Source: Janthinobacterium fluminis | GTDB taxonomy: Bacteria; Pseudomonadota; Gammaproteobacteria; Burkholderiales; Burkholderiaceae_D | DNA: 64,000 bases | Assembly (NCBI RefSeq): GCF_028595325.1 | Contig: NZ_JAQQXR010000010.1 | Span: 1 to 64,000, forward strand | Reading direction: 5' to 3' | In this document: piece after piece, positions 38,120-47,447 of the stretch | Numbering within the stretch: the first letter of the stretch is position 1 | Layout of the letters: the number at the start of each line of letters is the position of its first letter | The notes under the pieces: generated by a model | Told to the model about the DNA's origin: nothing | Seen by the model: only the letters and a program-made list of their open reading frames with translations | Database searches by the model: none | Made by a program: the position numbers and the translations under genes

Positions 38120-40228
38120 ATGGCGCGCCGATACATCGCGGCGGCGGCGCTGGCGCTGAGCGCCGGCGCGCTGGCGGCCGATGCGCCGCTGAGCTACGCC
38201 CAGGTGAAGGCGGCCTACCGCAGTTCCGAGGCGCAACTGCTGGACCGCCACGGCGCGGCGCTGCAGTCGCTGCGCGTCGACCAGAGCGCGCGGCGCCTGC
38301 CGTGGGTGGCGCTGGCCGACATCTCGCCGGCGCTGCAGGCCGCCGTGCTGCTGGCCGAGGACCAGCGTTTCACGCAGCACGGCGGCGTCGACTTCGGCGC
38401 CATCGGCAAGGCCGCCTGGGACAATCTGTTCCAGCGCCGGCCGCGCGGCGCCTCGACCATCACGATGCAACTGGCCGGCCAGTTGGACACCGAGCTGCGC
38501 GCCCGCTCGGGCGGCCGCAGCTGGGGCCAGAAATGGGACCAGATCCGCGCCGCCCAGGCGCTGGAAGAGGGCTGGAGCAAGGCGCAGATACTCGAAGCCT
38601 ATCTGAACCTGGTGTCCTTCCGCGGCGAATTGCAGGGCGTCGCCGCCGCCTCGCACAGCCTGTTCGGCAAGGCGCCGTCGGGCCTGAACCAGACCGATGC
38701 CGTGATCCTGGCCAGCCTGGTGCGGGCGCCGAACGCGCCGGCCGGGACGGTGGCGCGGCGCGCCTGCGCGCTGGCCAGGGAAAGCAAGATGGACAGCAGC
38801 TGCCAATTGCTGGCGGCGCGCGTCGACAGCGCGCTGCAGCGCACGGCCGTGTACGCCGAGCTGCAGGCGGCGCCCCAGGTGGCCCGGCAACTGCTGAAAA
38901 CGCCGGGCGGGGCGGTGCAAAGCACGCTCGACGGCCCGCTGCAGCGCTTCGCGCAGAACACGCTGCGCCAGCAATTGGGCGCGCTGCACGAGCGCAACGT
39001 CAACGACGGCGCCGTGCTGGTGCTGGACAACCGCAGCGGCGACATCCTGGCCTACGTCGGCAACGCCGGCGCCAGCGACGTCGACGGCGTGGCGGCGCTG
39101 CGCCAGGCCGGCTCGACGCTGAAACCCTTTTTGTTCGAGCTGGCCATCGAGCGCAAGCTCATCACCGCCGCCTCGCTGCTGGACGACGCGCCCATCGACA
39201 TCGCGACGGCGTCCGGCATGTACATGCCGCAAAACTATGACAAGGAATTCAAGGGCTACGTCAGCGCCCGCACCAGCCTGGCCAGCTCGCTCAACGTGCC
39301 GGCCGTGCGCACGCTGCTGCTGACGGGGCTGGACGACTTCTACAACCGGCTGCGCGAGGTCGGCCTGAGCAGCCTGACGGAATCGGCCGACTACTACGGC
39401 TATTCGCTGGCGCTGGGCTCGTCCGAGGTCAGCCTGCTGGAGCTGACGAACGCCTACCGCACGCTGGCCAACGGCGGCCTGGCCGGCACGGCCAGCCTGC
39501 TGCCGCGCGCGGCGGAGAAACCGCGCCGCGTGCTCGACGCTGGCGCCGCCTTCATCGTCGGCGACATCCTGTCGGACCGGGCCGCGCGCAGCGTCACCTT
39601 CGGCCTGCGCAACGAGCTGGGCACGAGCTTCTGGAGCGCCGTCAAGACCGGCACCAGCAAGGACATGCGCGATAACTGGTGCGTCGGCTATTCGCAGCGC
39701 TACACGGTCGGCGTCTGGGTCGGCAACTTCGACGGCAAGTCGATGTGGGACGTGTCCGGCGTGACGGGCGCGGCGCCGGTGTGGCGCGACGTCATGGACT
39801 ATCTGCACCGGCAGCAGCCGAGCCGCGCGCCGGCGCCGCCGCGCGCGCTGGTGCGCCAGCGCGTCAGCTACCAGCCGGCGCTGGAATCGGCGCGCAGCGA
39901 GTGGTTCATCCGCGGCACCGAGAGCGCCGTCATCGAACTGCTCGGCGAGGCGCAGCGCGGGCCGAAGATCGTCTACCCGGGCGACGCCAGCATCATCGCC
40001 ATCGACCCGGACATCCCGGAGGCGATCCAGCGCGTGTTCTTCCAGGCCCAGGCGGGGCAGGGCTTGCGCTGGACCCTGGACGGCGCGGAGCTGGGGCCGG
40101 CCGGCGCCGACTTCGCCTGGCGGCCGCTGCCGGGGCGGCATCAGCTGGCGCTGGTCGACGCGCAGGACAAGGTGGTGGCGGCCAGCAGCTTCGAGGTGCG
40201 CGGCAATCCGCTGCCGCCGGCGCAGTGA
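38120..40228 (+). CDS. pbpC: Penicillin-binding protein 1C
   Basis: Protein of 702 residues. The N-terminal signal/anchor (YIAAAALALSAGALAADA) leads to a GT51 glycosyltransferase domain (LLAEDQRFTQHGGVDFGAIG, then RGASTITMQLAG). A transpeptidase domain follows with SxxK at AGSTLKPFLF (Ser332), SSLN and KTGTS (VKTGTSKDMRDNW), and then the C-terminal BiPBP_C domain. PBP1C makes peptidoglycan strands. Its pairing with alpha-2-macroglobulin suggests wall repair after protease or predator damage. ATG at 38120 begins one base after the upstream stop. Confidence 0.94.
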   Translation: MARRYIAAAALALSAGALAADAPLSYAQVKAAYRSSEAQLLDRHGAALQSLRVDQSARRLPWVALADISPALQAAVLLAEDQRFTQHGGVDFGAIGKAAWDNLFQRRPRGASTITMQLAGQLDTELRARSGGRSWGQKWDQIRAAQALEEGWSKAQILEAYLNLVSFRGELQGVAAASHSLFGKAPSGLNQTDAVILASLVRAPNAPAGTVARRACALARESKMDSSCQLLAARVDSALQRTAVYAELQAAPQVARQLLKTPGGAVQSTLDGPLQRFAQNTLRQQLGALHERNVNDGAVLVLDNRSGDILAYVGNAGASDVDGVAALRQAGSTLKPFLFELAIERKLITAASLLDDAPIDIATASGMYMPQNYDKEFKGYVSARTSLASSLNVPAVRTLLLTGLDDFYNRLREVGLSSLTESADYYGYSLALGSSEVSLLELTNAYRTLANGGLAGTASLLPRAAEKPRRVLDAGAAFIVGDILSDRAARSVTFGLRNELGTSFWSAVKTGTSKDMRDNWCVGYSQRYTVGVWVGNFDGKSMWDVSGVTGAAPVWRDVMDYLHRQQPSRAPAPPRALVRQRVSYQPALESARSEWFIRGTESAVIELLGEAQRGPKIVYPGDASIIAIDPDIPEAIQRVFFQAQAGQGLRWTLDGAELGPAGADFAWRPLPGRHQLALVDAQDKVVAASSFEVRGNPLPPAQ

Positions 40229-40322
40229 GCCGGCGCGAGGCGTCGCGCCGGGTTGACCCGACGGGTCGGGATGCCACACAATGGGGATGGACAAGCTTCC
40301 TGCCACAAGCGTCATTCTGCGA

Positions 40323-40604
40323 ATGAAACTCATGCCGCGACATATAGCCTGGTGCGTTTTTTTCCTGCTCGCCATCCTGACAAGCGTCGCCGCCGCGCGC
40401 CTGTGGATGCTGCCGTCGTATCAGTTGATCTTGTCCGCGCTGGCCGTCGCCAGCTTCGGCCTCGGAGCGGCCCTGTTGAATATGCACCGTTTTTCCTGGC
40501 GCGCCGTGCTGCTGGTGGTGTCGGGGCTGGCGCTTGGGCAGTGGTGGCTGCTGGAGACTCTGCTCATGCTGGTGGTCTGGAGCGTGGGCGACTTTGCCCC
40601 CTGA
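40323..40604 (+). CDS. Small hypothetical membrane protein, three helices
   Basis: About 93 residues with three predicted membrane helices (IAWCVFFLLAILTSVAAA; LILSALAVASFGLGAALL; LLVVSGLALGQWWLLETLLM) and a short charged turn between the second and third. No family was recognised. The start is uncertain: ATGs at 40281, 40323 and 40332 are all in frame and none has a clear ribosome site. Coding is supported by coherent hydrophobic periodicity in this frame. It lies between pbpC and the S9 peptidase on the same strand. Confidence 0.6.
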   Translation: MKLMPRHIAWCVFFLLAILTSVAAARLWMLPSYQLILSALAVASFGLGAALLNMHRFSWRAVLLVVSGLALGQWWLLETLLMLVVWSVGDFAP

Positions 40605-40749
40605 CGCGCCGGCCGGCGCGCGGATAAAGCGATACAAAAATCCGGATATCCCGGCTACCCGATGTGTCGCGACAGCGGCAACCTTGGTATCATGTTCCGC
40701 GGCCGGCGCCACGCCGGCCTCTTTCATGACACACATCGGAGATGAACGA

Positions 40750-42810
40750 ATGAATTTACGTCTGCTGCTACTCGGCGCCGCCATGGCGAGCACCGGTGCG
40801 CTTGCCGCGCCGCGCGGTTTCACGGTTGAGGACATGGTCAAGATGGAGCGGGTCGGCAACCCGGTGCTGTCGCCGGACGCCACCCGCGTGCTCTACACGG
40901 TGCGCTCGACGAATATGGAGAAAAACCGCGGCAACACCCAGTTGTGGATGATCGACCTGCGCGCCGCCAAGCCCGTGCCGCAGCAACTCACGCGCAGCGA
41001 GGCCAGCAGCAGCGATCCCGAATGGTCGCCGGCCGGCGACGCCATCTTCTTCCTGTCGGGCCGCTCCGGCTCGTCGCAGGTGTGGCGCCTGCCGCTGGGC
41101 GGCGGCGAAGCGGCCAGGGTCAGCGACCTGCCGCTCGACGTCGACAACTTCCGCCTGTCGCCGAAGGGCGACCGGCTGGCGCTGAGCATGGGCGTGTTCC
41201 CCGACTGCGCCGACCTGGCGTGCACCAAGACGCGCCTGGACGCGCAAGGGCAGAACAAGGCCAGCGGCCGCGTCTACGACAAGCTGTTCGTGCGCCACTG
41301 GGACGCCTGGGACGACGGCCGCCACGCGACGCTGTACTCGGCGCCGCTGGATGCCGGCGGACGCCTGGCCGCCGCGCCGGTCAGCCTGAGCGGCACGCTG
41401 GACGGCGACGTGCCGTCCAAGCCGTTCGGCGACCACGATGAGTACCGCTTCAGCCCGGACGGCAAAACCGTCGTCTTCTCGGTGCGCATCGCCGGCAAGA
41501 CGGAATCCTGGTCGACCAATTTCGACCTGTACGAAGTGCCTGCCGAGGGCGGCAAGGCGCCGCGCAACCTGACGGCGGACAATCCGGCCTGGGACAGCAA
41601 GCCGGCCTTCTCGCCGGACGGCCGCACCCTGGCCTACCTGGCGATGACGCGGCCGGGCTTCGAGGCGGACCGCTTCCACCTGGTCTTGATGGACGTCGCC
41701 AGCGGCAAGAAGCGCACCCTGGCCGACAACTGGGACCGCTCGGTGGGCGACTACCGCTGGCGCCCGGACGGCAAGGCCCTGCTGGTGGACGCCGCCGACG
41801 TCGGCCAGCACCGCCTGTTCTCGATCGACGCGCAAAGCGGCAAGGTCACGGCGCTGACGGGCAAGGGCTCGGTGCACGGCTTCGACGTGCAGGGCGACAC
41901 CGTGGTGATAAACCAGGCCAACCTGGCCTCGGGCGGCCAGCTGTTCAAATTCAAGCTCGACGCCGGCGCCGACAAGATGGTGCAACTGACGCAGCAGAAC
42001 GCGGCGGCGCTGGCCGACGTGCGCTTCGGCGAGTACGAACAGTTTTCCTTCGTCGGCGCCAAGGGCGAGACGGTCTACGGCCACGTGATGAAGCCGTGGA
42101 ACGCCAAGGCCGGCGAGAAATATCCGCTGGCCTTCCTGGTGCATGGCGGGCCGCAGGGCAGCTTCGGCAACGGCTGGAGCTACCGCTGGAATCCGCAGGT
42201 GTACGCGGGCGCGGGCTATGCCACCGTCTTCATCGACTTCCACGGCTCGACCGGCTACGGCCAGGCGTTCACCGACTCGATCAGCGGCGACTGGGGCGGC
42301 GCGCCGCTGGAGGACTTGAAGAAGGGGATGGCGGCGGCGGTGAAGAAATTCCCGTGGCTGGACCGCGAGCGCAGCTGCGCGCTGGGCGCCTCCTATGGCG
42401 GCTACATGATGAACTGGATCGAGGGCAACTGGCCGGACGGCTTCCGCTGCATCGTCAACCACGACGGCGTGTTCGACAACCGCGCGATGTACTACTCGAC
42501 CGAGGAACTGTGGTTCAACGAGTGGGAAAACGGCGGCACCTACTACGCCGCGCCGGAGAAGCACGAACAGTTCAACCCGGTCAACCATGTCACCAAGTGG
42601 AAGACGCCGATGCTGGTGGTGCAGGGCGAGCTGGACTTCCGCATCCCGACCACGCAAAGCCTGGGCGCGTTCACGGCGCTGCAGCGCCAGGGCATCGAAA
42701 GCAAGCTGCTGGTGTTCCCGGATGAAAACCACTGGGTGCTGAAACCGGCCAACTCCGTGCTGTGGCACCACACGGTGATGGGCTGGCTGGACCGCTTCCT
42801 GAAGAAGTAA
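40750..42810 (+). CDS. S9 family prolyl oligopeptidase-type peptidase (exported)
   Basis: Protein of 686 residues with a signal peptide ending STGALA. The first part is a WD40/PD40-like beta-propeller (repeats such as DPEWSPAGDAIFFLSGRSG, YRFSPDGKTVVFSV). The second is an alpha/beta hydrolase with the catalytic triad Ser548 (GASYGGYMM), Asp629 (GELDFRIP) and His661 (DENHWV). It is probably a periplasmic dipeptidyl- or acylaminoacyl-peptidase. GGAGATGAACGA precedes the ATG. A strong hairpin lies after the stop. Confidence 0.93.
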   Translation: MNLRLLLLGAAMASTGALAAPRGFTVEDMVKMERVGNPVLSPDATRVLYTVRSTNMEKNRGNTQLWMIDLRAAKPVPQQLTRSEASSSDPEWSPAGDAIFFLSGRSGSSQVWRLPLGGGEAARVSDLPLDVDNFRLSPKGDRLALSMGVFPDCADLACTKTRLDAQGQNKASGRVYDKLFVRHWDAWDDGRHATLYSAPLDAGGRLAAAPVSLSGTLDGDVPSKPFGDHDEYRFSPDGKTVVFSVRIAGKTESWSTNFDLYEVPAEGGKAPRNLTADNPAWDSKPAFSPDGRTLAYLAMTRPGFEADRFHLVLMDVASGKKRTLADNWDRSVGDYRWRPDGKALLVDAADVGQHRLFSIDAQSGKVTALTGKGSVHGFDVQGDTVVINQANLASGGQLFKFKLDAGADKMVQLTQQNAAALADVRFGEYEQFSFVGAKGETVYGHVMKPWNAKAGEKYPLAFLVHGGPQGSFGNGWSYRWNPQVYAGAGYATVFIDFHGSTGYGQAFTDSISGDWGGAPLEDLKKGMAAAVKKFPWLDRERSCALGASYGGYMMNWIEGNWPDGFRCIVNHDGVFDNRAMYYSTEELWFNEWENGGTYYAAPEKHEQFNPVNHVTKWKTPMLVVQGELDFRIPTTQSLGAFTALQRQGIESKLLVFPDENHWVLKPANSVLWHHTVMGWLDRFLKK

Positions 42811-42818
42811 GCGCTAAA

Positions 42819-42853
42819 GCCGGAGGGCAGGCCCGCAGGGGCTGCCCTCCGGC
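42819..42853. terminator. Hairpin between convergent genes
   Basis: A 12-base perfect stem, GCCGGAGGGCAG / CTGCCCTCCGGC, with an 11-base loop, located between the S9 peptidase and dctD stops. The T-run is weak on both strands, so it is likely, but not certainly, a bidirectional terminator. Confidence 0.6.
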
Positions 42854-42859
42854 CTTGAT

Positions 42860-44209
42860 CTAGCGGAATTGCTCGGTCGAGATGTCGAAGCGCTTGAGTT
42901 TGTCGTACAGGGTCTTTTTCGGGATGTTCAGGCTGTCGGCGGCGGCGACGATGTTGCCGCCGTGGCGGCGCAAGGCGTCCTCGATGACGGCGCGCTCGAA
43001 GGCGTCGACCTGCTCGGCCAGCGACGCTTCCCGGCGCGCGCCGGACGGCGCCAGCGTGTCGTCGAGCAGGCCGAGGACGAAGCGGTCGGCGATGTTGTGC
43101 AGCTCGCGCACGTTGCCGGCCCAGCGCTGCGCCATCAGGGAGCTGAGCAGCTCGCTGCTGATCAGCGCGGCCGGCTGGCCGTAGCGCAGCGCCGCCTGCA
43201 GCACGAAGAATTCAAACAGCAGCGGAATGTCCTCGCGCCGGCTGCGCAGCGCCGGCAGCGTCAGGCTGGCGACGTTGAGGCGGTAGTACAGGTCGGCGCG
43301 GAATTTCCCCTGTTCGGCCAGCGCGCTGAGGTCTTCCTTGGCGGCGGCGATGACGCGGAAGTTCACCGAGATCAGCTTGTTCGAGCCGAGCCGCTCGACC
43401 TGGCGCTCCTGCAGTACGCGCAACAACTTCACCTGCAGCGCCAGCGGCATGCTCTCGATTTCGTCGAGGAACAGCGTGCCGCCGTTGGCGTATTCGATCT
43501 TGCCGATGCGCTGGCGTTGGGCGCCGGTGAACGCGCCTTCCTCGTGGCCGAACAGCTCGGACTCGAAGATCGACTCCGGCAGCGCGCCGCAGTTGATGGC
43601 GACGAAGGGATGGTCGCGCCGCTCGCTGAAGTCGTGCAGGCAGCGCGCCACCAGTTCCTTGCCGGTGCCCGTCTCGCCGAGGATGATGATGTCGGCCGAC
43701 TTGGGCGCCAGGTTCAGCACCAGCTGGCGCACCTTGGTCATGGCGGCGCTGCGCCCGACGATGCGGGCCTCGATGCCCTCGCGCTTTTCCAGTTGGCGGC
43801 GCAGCTTGATGTTCTCCAGCACCAGGTGGCGCTTGTCGAGCGCGCGCCGGCACACTTCCACCAGCAGGTCGGCCGTGAACGGCTTTTCGATGAAGTCGTA
43901 GGCGCCCTGGCGCATCGCGCCGACCGCCATCGAGACGTCGCCGTGGCCGGTGACGAGGATCACCGGCAGCGTCGGGTCCTGGGCGATGGCGATGTCGAGC
44001 AGGCGCAGGCCGTCGATGCCGGGCAGCTTGATGTCGCTGAGTACGATGCCGGGAAATTCCGGCGTCAAGTGGGGCAGGGCTTCCTCCGCCGTGGCGCAGG
44101 CCGTCACTTTCAGGCCGGCCAGCTCCATCGCCTGGCGCGCGCCTTTCCTGACGACGGCGTCGTCTTCGATGAACAGCACTTGCATGCCGTCGAAGTTATG
44201 TTCATGCAT
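42860..44209 (-). CDS. dctD: Sigma-54-dependent response regulator (DctD type)
   Basis: Protein of 449 residues. The N-terminal receiver has the phospho-acceptor Asp59 (VLSDIKLPGIDG). The AAA+ sigma-54 activator domain has Walker A GETGTGKE, the GAFTGAQ loop that contacts sigma-54, and Walker B (GGTLFLDEIE). A Fis-type helix-turn-helix ends the protein (GNIVAAADSLNIPKKTLYD). It activates sigma-54 promoters, classically of C4-dicarboxylate transport. It overlaps the sensor kinase gene by 8 bases, so the pair is coupled. Confidence 0.92.
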   Translation of the reverse strand: MHEHNFDGMQVLFIEDDAVVRKGARQAMELAGLKVTACATAEEALPHLTPEFPGIVLSDIKLPGIDGLRLLDIAIAQDPTLPVILVTGHGDVSMAVGAMRQGAYDFIEKPFTADLLVEVCRRALDKRHLVLENIKLRRQLEKREGIEARIVGRSAAMTKVRQLVLNLAPKSADIIILGETGTGKELVARCLHDFSERRDHPFVAINCGALPESIFESELFGHEEGAFTGAQRQRIGKIEYANGGTLFLDEIESMPLALQVKLLRVLQERQVERLGSNKLISVNFRVIAAAKEDLSALAEQGKFRADLYYRLNVASLTLPALRSRREDIPLLFEFFVLQAALRYGQPAALISSELLSSLMAQRWAGNVRELHNIADRFVLGLLDDTLAPSGARREASLAEQVDAFERAVIEDALRRHGGNIVAAADSLNIPKKTLYDKLKRFDISTEQFR

Positions 44210-46088
44210 CCGGTGTTCCTTTGTCCGCGTCGTGGCAGCTCAATGTGATGGTGAATTGCGCGCCGCCGCCGTCGGCGGCGGCGCGGTTGCGCACGCTCAG
44301 CGCGCCGCCGGCGGCGCGGATGATGCCGGCGCTGATCGACAGGCCCAGGCCGAGGCCGTGCTCCTTGGTCGTGTAGAAGGGGTCGAAGATGCGTTCGATG
44401 TGCGCTTCCGGGATGCCGGGGCCGTTGTCGCTGATGCGGATCACGGCCAGCCCGTCTTCGGCGCGCACGTCGACGCCGATGCGCGCCTCCTGCGCCGGCG
44501 GCACGGCGTCCATGGCGTTCGAGATCAGGTTCGAGAACACCTGTTCCAGGCCGATGGCGTTGCACAGCACGACCAGCTCGTGGCGCGGCCAGCTCTCGTC
44601 CAGCAGCAGCCGCGCCGAGCCGTTGCGGGTGCGGATTTGCAGCATGGTCTGGGCGAAGGCCTGGCGCACGTTGGCCGGCTTCCTGGCGTCGTCGGCGCGC
44701 CGCGCGAAGGCTTTCAGCTGCGAGGTGATGTAGCCGAGCCGCGTCACCAGGTCGGAGATGGTCGACAGATTGTCGAGCGCGTCCTCGGTCTGGCCGCGCG
44801 CGATGAAGACCTTGGCGTTGGCGGAAAAGGTGAGCAGCGCCGCCAGCGGCTGGTTCAGCTCGTGCGTGACGCCGGCCGCCATCTGGCCGATGGCCGCCAG
44901 CTTGCCGCTCTGGACCAGCTCGGCCTGGGCGTAGCGCAGCGTCTGCTCGGCGCGTTCGCGCTCGCCGACCTCGGCCTGCAGGCGGCGGTTGGCGTCGAGC
45001 AGGTCGCCGGTGCGCTGCGCCACCTTCAGTTCCAGCTCCTCGTAGGCGCCCTTCAGCGCCTGCTGGGCGTTCAGGCGCTCGTCGATGCGGCGCCGGCGCT
45101 GGCGCGCGTACAGGGCGCCGAGCAGCAGCAGCGCCCAGCCCAGGCCGACGGCGGCGGCCGTGTTGCGGGCGGCCGCGCGCACCTGGTCGAGTTCCGCCAG
45201 CACCGTGATCTGCCATTCCAGCGGCGCCAGATGGCGGCCGACGGCCAGGTATTCGGCGCTGCCGCCCAGGCCGGCGATGCCGGCGTCGCGCGGGCGCTCC
45301 AGCGCCAGGTGGGCGGCGCCGTCGGCGAACTGCTGCAGCACCTGGTGCGGCAGGATGGGCAGGCTCTCCTGCAGGAACTGGCGTTGTGCGCGGATGCTGG
45401 TCTTGGCGGCCTCCGACAGCGCCGCCAGGATCTTGAATTTGAAGGCGGGATTGGTCGACAGGATGATGACGCCGTTGGCGTCCTTCACCCAGATCTGCTC
45501 GGCCACGCCGGGGATGCGCCAGGAATGCTCGATCCAGTCCAGGTTGACCTTGGTGGCGGCGACGCCGATGATGCGGCCGTGGCGGCGGATCGGCTGGGAG
45601 ATGAAGTAGCCGGCCTCGAAGGTGGACGCGCCGATGCCGTAGAAGCGGCCGATGCCGCCGGCCGCCGCCTGCGTGAAGTAGGGGCGGAAGCCGTAGTTCT
45701 GGCCGACGTAGGAGTTGCGGTCCTGCCAGTTGCTGGAGGCCAGCGTGGTGCCGGCCAGGTCGAGCACGTAGACGGCGAAGGTGCCGGCGCGGTGGTTGAT
45801 GTCGTGCAGGTAGGCGTTGGCGCGGGCCACCCGCTCCGGGCTGGCCTGCTCCAGCAAGTTGGCCACCTCGTCGCTCTGGGCGATGGCCAGCGGCAGGAAT
45901 TCGTATTTGTCGAGGGCGCCGCCGATGGTGGCCGCGTACAGCTCGGCGCGCGAGGCCAGCACGCCGTGCAGCCGGTCCAGCTGGCGGCCCTTGACATACC
46001 AGTAGGTGAACAGCGTCAGGGCGATCAGCGAGGCGGCCGCCAGCGCCGCGCCGAGCGGCTGTTTCACTGTCCTGCTGCGCCACACCAT
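44202..46088 (-). CDS. dctB: C4-dicarboxylate-type sensor histidine kinase (DctB type)
   Basis: Protein of 628 residues with two membrane helices (about 12-32 and 300-320) bracketing a periplasmic double-PAS/Cache sensor (YVLDLAGTTLASSNWQDR, GYFISQPIRRHGRIIGVAAT). A coiled coil leads to the H-box AAGVTHELNQPLAAL and an HATPase domain (NLISNAMDAV, DNGPGIP, EHGLGLGLSIS). In known systems DctB senses succinate, fumarate or malate. Here the neighbours are glutaryl-CoA genes, so another dicarboxylate is possible. It is 52 bases downstream of the CoA-transferase gene on the same strand. Confidence 0.92.
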   Translation of the reverse strand: MVWRSRTVKQPLGAALAAASLIALTLFTYWYVKGRQLDRLHGVLASRAELYAATIGGALDKYEFLPLAIAQSDEVANLLEQASPERVARANAYLHDINHRAGTFAVYVLDLAGTTLASSNWQDRNSYVGQNYGFRPYFTQAAAGGIGRFYGIGASTFEAGYFISQPIRRHGRIIGVAATKVNLDWIEHSWRIPGVAEQIWVKDANGVIILSTNPAFKFKILAALSEAAKTSIRAQRQFLQESLPILPHQVLQQFADGAAHLALERPRDAGIAGLGGSAEYLAVGRHLAPLEWQITVLAELDQVRAAARNTAAAVGLGWALLLLGALYARQRRRRIDERLNAQQALKGAYEELELKVAQRTGDLLDANRRLQAEVGERERAEQTLRYAQAELVQSGKLAAIGQMAAGVTHELNQPLAALLTFSANAKVFIARGQTEDALDNLSTISDLVTRLGYITSQLKAFARRADDARKPANVRQAFAQTMLQIRTRNGSARLLLDESWPRHELVVLCNAIGLEQVFSNLISNAMDAVPPAQEARIGVDVRAEDGLAVIRISDNGPGIPEAHIERIFDPFYTTKEHGLGLGLSISAGIIRAAGGALSVRNRAAADGGGAQFTITLSCHDADKGTPDA

Positions 46089-46140
46089 TGCCGCCCTCCT
46101 GGATGCGCCGCGTCAGACGGTCGCGGCCGGTTTGTATTGA

Positions 46141-47364
46141 TCAGATGACGCCCTGGGCCCGCAATTGTGCGATGCCGGCGGCGTCCAGTTGCAGACGCTC
46201 GCGCAGTATCTCATGAGTGTGCTCGCCGAGGAGGGGCGGGGCGCGGTCGCAGGCCGTGCTGGAGGCGGACATGCGCAGCGGGCTGGCCACCGTCGGCACG
46301 GCCTTGGCCAGCGCGTGCGGCAGGCGCAGCTCCAGCTGGCGGTGGCGCACCTGCGGTTCGGCGAACACCTGGTCTATCGTGTTGATCGGGCCGCAGGGCA
46401 CGCCGACGGCCTCCAGCCGGGCCAGCCAGTCGCGCGTGGCGCGGCCGCGCAGGACCGGCTCGATCAGCGCCGCCAGCGCGTCGCGGTGCTGGACGCGGGC
46501 GGCGTTGCTGGCGAAGCGCGCCTCGTCGGCCCAGCCGGCGTGGCCGGCCACCTCGCAGAAGCTGCGGAACTGCCGGTCGTTGCCGACGGCGAGGATCAAA
46601 TGGCCGTCGGCGCTGGCGAAGGCCTGGTAGGGCACGATGTTCGGGTGGGCGTTGCCGAGCCGGCCGGGCACCTGGCCGCCGACCAGATAGTTCGACGCCT
46701 GGTTGGCCAGCATCGCCACCTGCACGTCGAGCAGGGCGATGTCGATATGCTGGCCGACGCCGCTGCGTTCGCGCTGGGCCAGCGCGGCCAGCACGCCGAC
46801 GGTGGCGTACATGCCGGTCATGACGTCGGTGACGGCGACGCCGACCTTGACGGGGCCGCCGCCGGGCGTGCCGTCGGGCGCACCGGTGATGCTCATCAGC
46901 CCGCCCATGCCCTGTATCATGAAGTCGTAGCCGGCGCGCTGGGCGTCGGGGCCGTCCTGGCCGAAGCCGGTGATCGAGCAGTAAATCAGGCGCGGATTGA
47001 CGGCGCGCAGCGAATCGTAGTCGAGGCCGTATTTTTTCAGCTGGCCGACCTTGTAGTTTTCCAGCACGATGTCGGACTGCGCGGCGAGGCGGCGGATGAG
47101 GTCCTGGCCGGCCGCCTGGGAGATGTCGACGGTGAGCGACTTCTTGCCGCGGTTGGCGGACATGAAATAGGCCGATTCCCTGGTGTCCTTGCCGTCGTCG
47201 TCGCGCAGATACGGCGGACCCCAGGCGCGCGTGTCGTCACCGACGCCGGGGCGCTCGATCTTGATGACGTCGGCGCCGAGGTCGGCCAGCGTCTGGCCCG
47301 ACCAAGGGCCGGCCAGCACGCGCGACAGGTCGAGAACTTTGATGTGGGAGAGGGCTGCGCTCAT
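46141..47364 (-). CDS. CaiB/BaiF family CoA-transferase
   Basis: Protein of 407 residues of the type III CoA-transferase family: LSRVLAGPWSGQTLADLGAD at the N-terminus, FMSANRGKKSLTVDIS, ITGFGQDGPDAQRAGYDFM containing the catalytic Asp, and FGQ-type glycine loops (GGLMSITGAPDG). Family members move CoA between carboxylic acids, forming an Asp-linked intermediate. Next to glutaryl-CoA dehydrogenase, a succinyl-CoA:glutarate CoA-transferase role is likely, as seen in many proteobacteria. The ATG at 47364 has only a weak GGAAC ribosome site. Confidence 0.9.
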   Translation of the reverse strand: MSAALSHIKVLDLSRVLAGPWSGQTLADLGADVIKIERPGVGDDTRAWGPPYLRDDDGKDTRESAYFMSANRGKKSLTVDISQAAGQDLIRRLAAQSDIVLENYKVGQLKKYGLDYDSLRAVNPRLIYCSITGFGQDGPDAQRAGYDFMIQGMGGLMSITGAPDGTPGGGPVKVGVAVTDVMTGMYATVGVLAALAQRERSGVGQHIDIALLDVQVAMLANQASNYLVGGQVPGRLGNAHPNIVPYQAFASADGHLILAVGNDRQFRSFCEVAGHAGWADEARFASNAARVQHRDALAALIEPVLRGRATRDWLARLEAVGVPCGPINTIDQVFAEPQVRHRQLELRLPHALAKAVPTVASPLRMSASSTACDRAPPLLGEHTHEILRERLQLDAAGIAQLRAQGVI

Positions 47365-47387
47365 TGTCTGTTGTTCCAATTGACGGC

Positions 47388-47440
47388 GGGGACAGACCAC
47401 GACCCCGAGAAATATTCCTCGAAAATGGTGGTCTGTCCCC
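47388..47440. repeat. REP-like palindrome, diverged copy
   Basis: GGGGACAGACCAC at 47388-47400 pairs exactly with GTGGTCTGTCCCC at 47428-47440. The inner arms (GACCCCGAGAAA / CTCGAAAATG) are imperfect. The outer 13 bases match those of the 14613-14667 palindrome. It lies between gcdH and the CoA-transferase gene, where it could fine-tune mRNA stability. Confidence 0.7.
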
Positions 47441-47447
47441 GGTGCTG

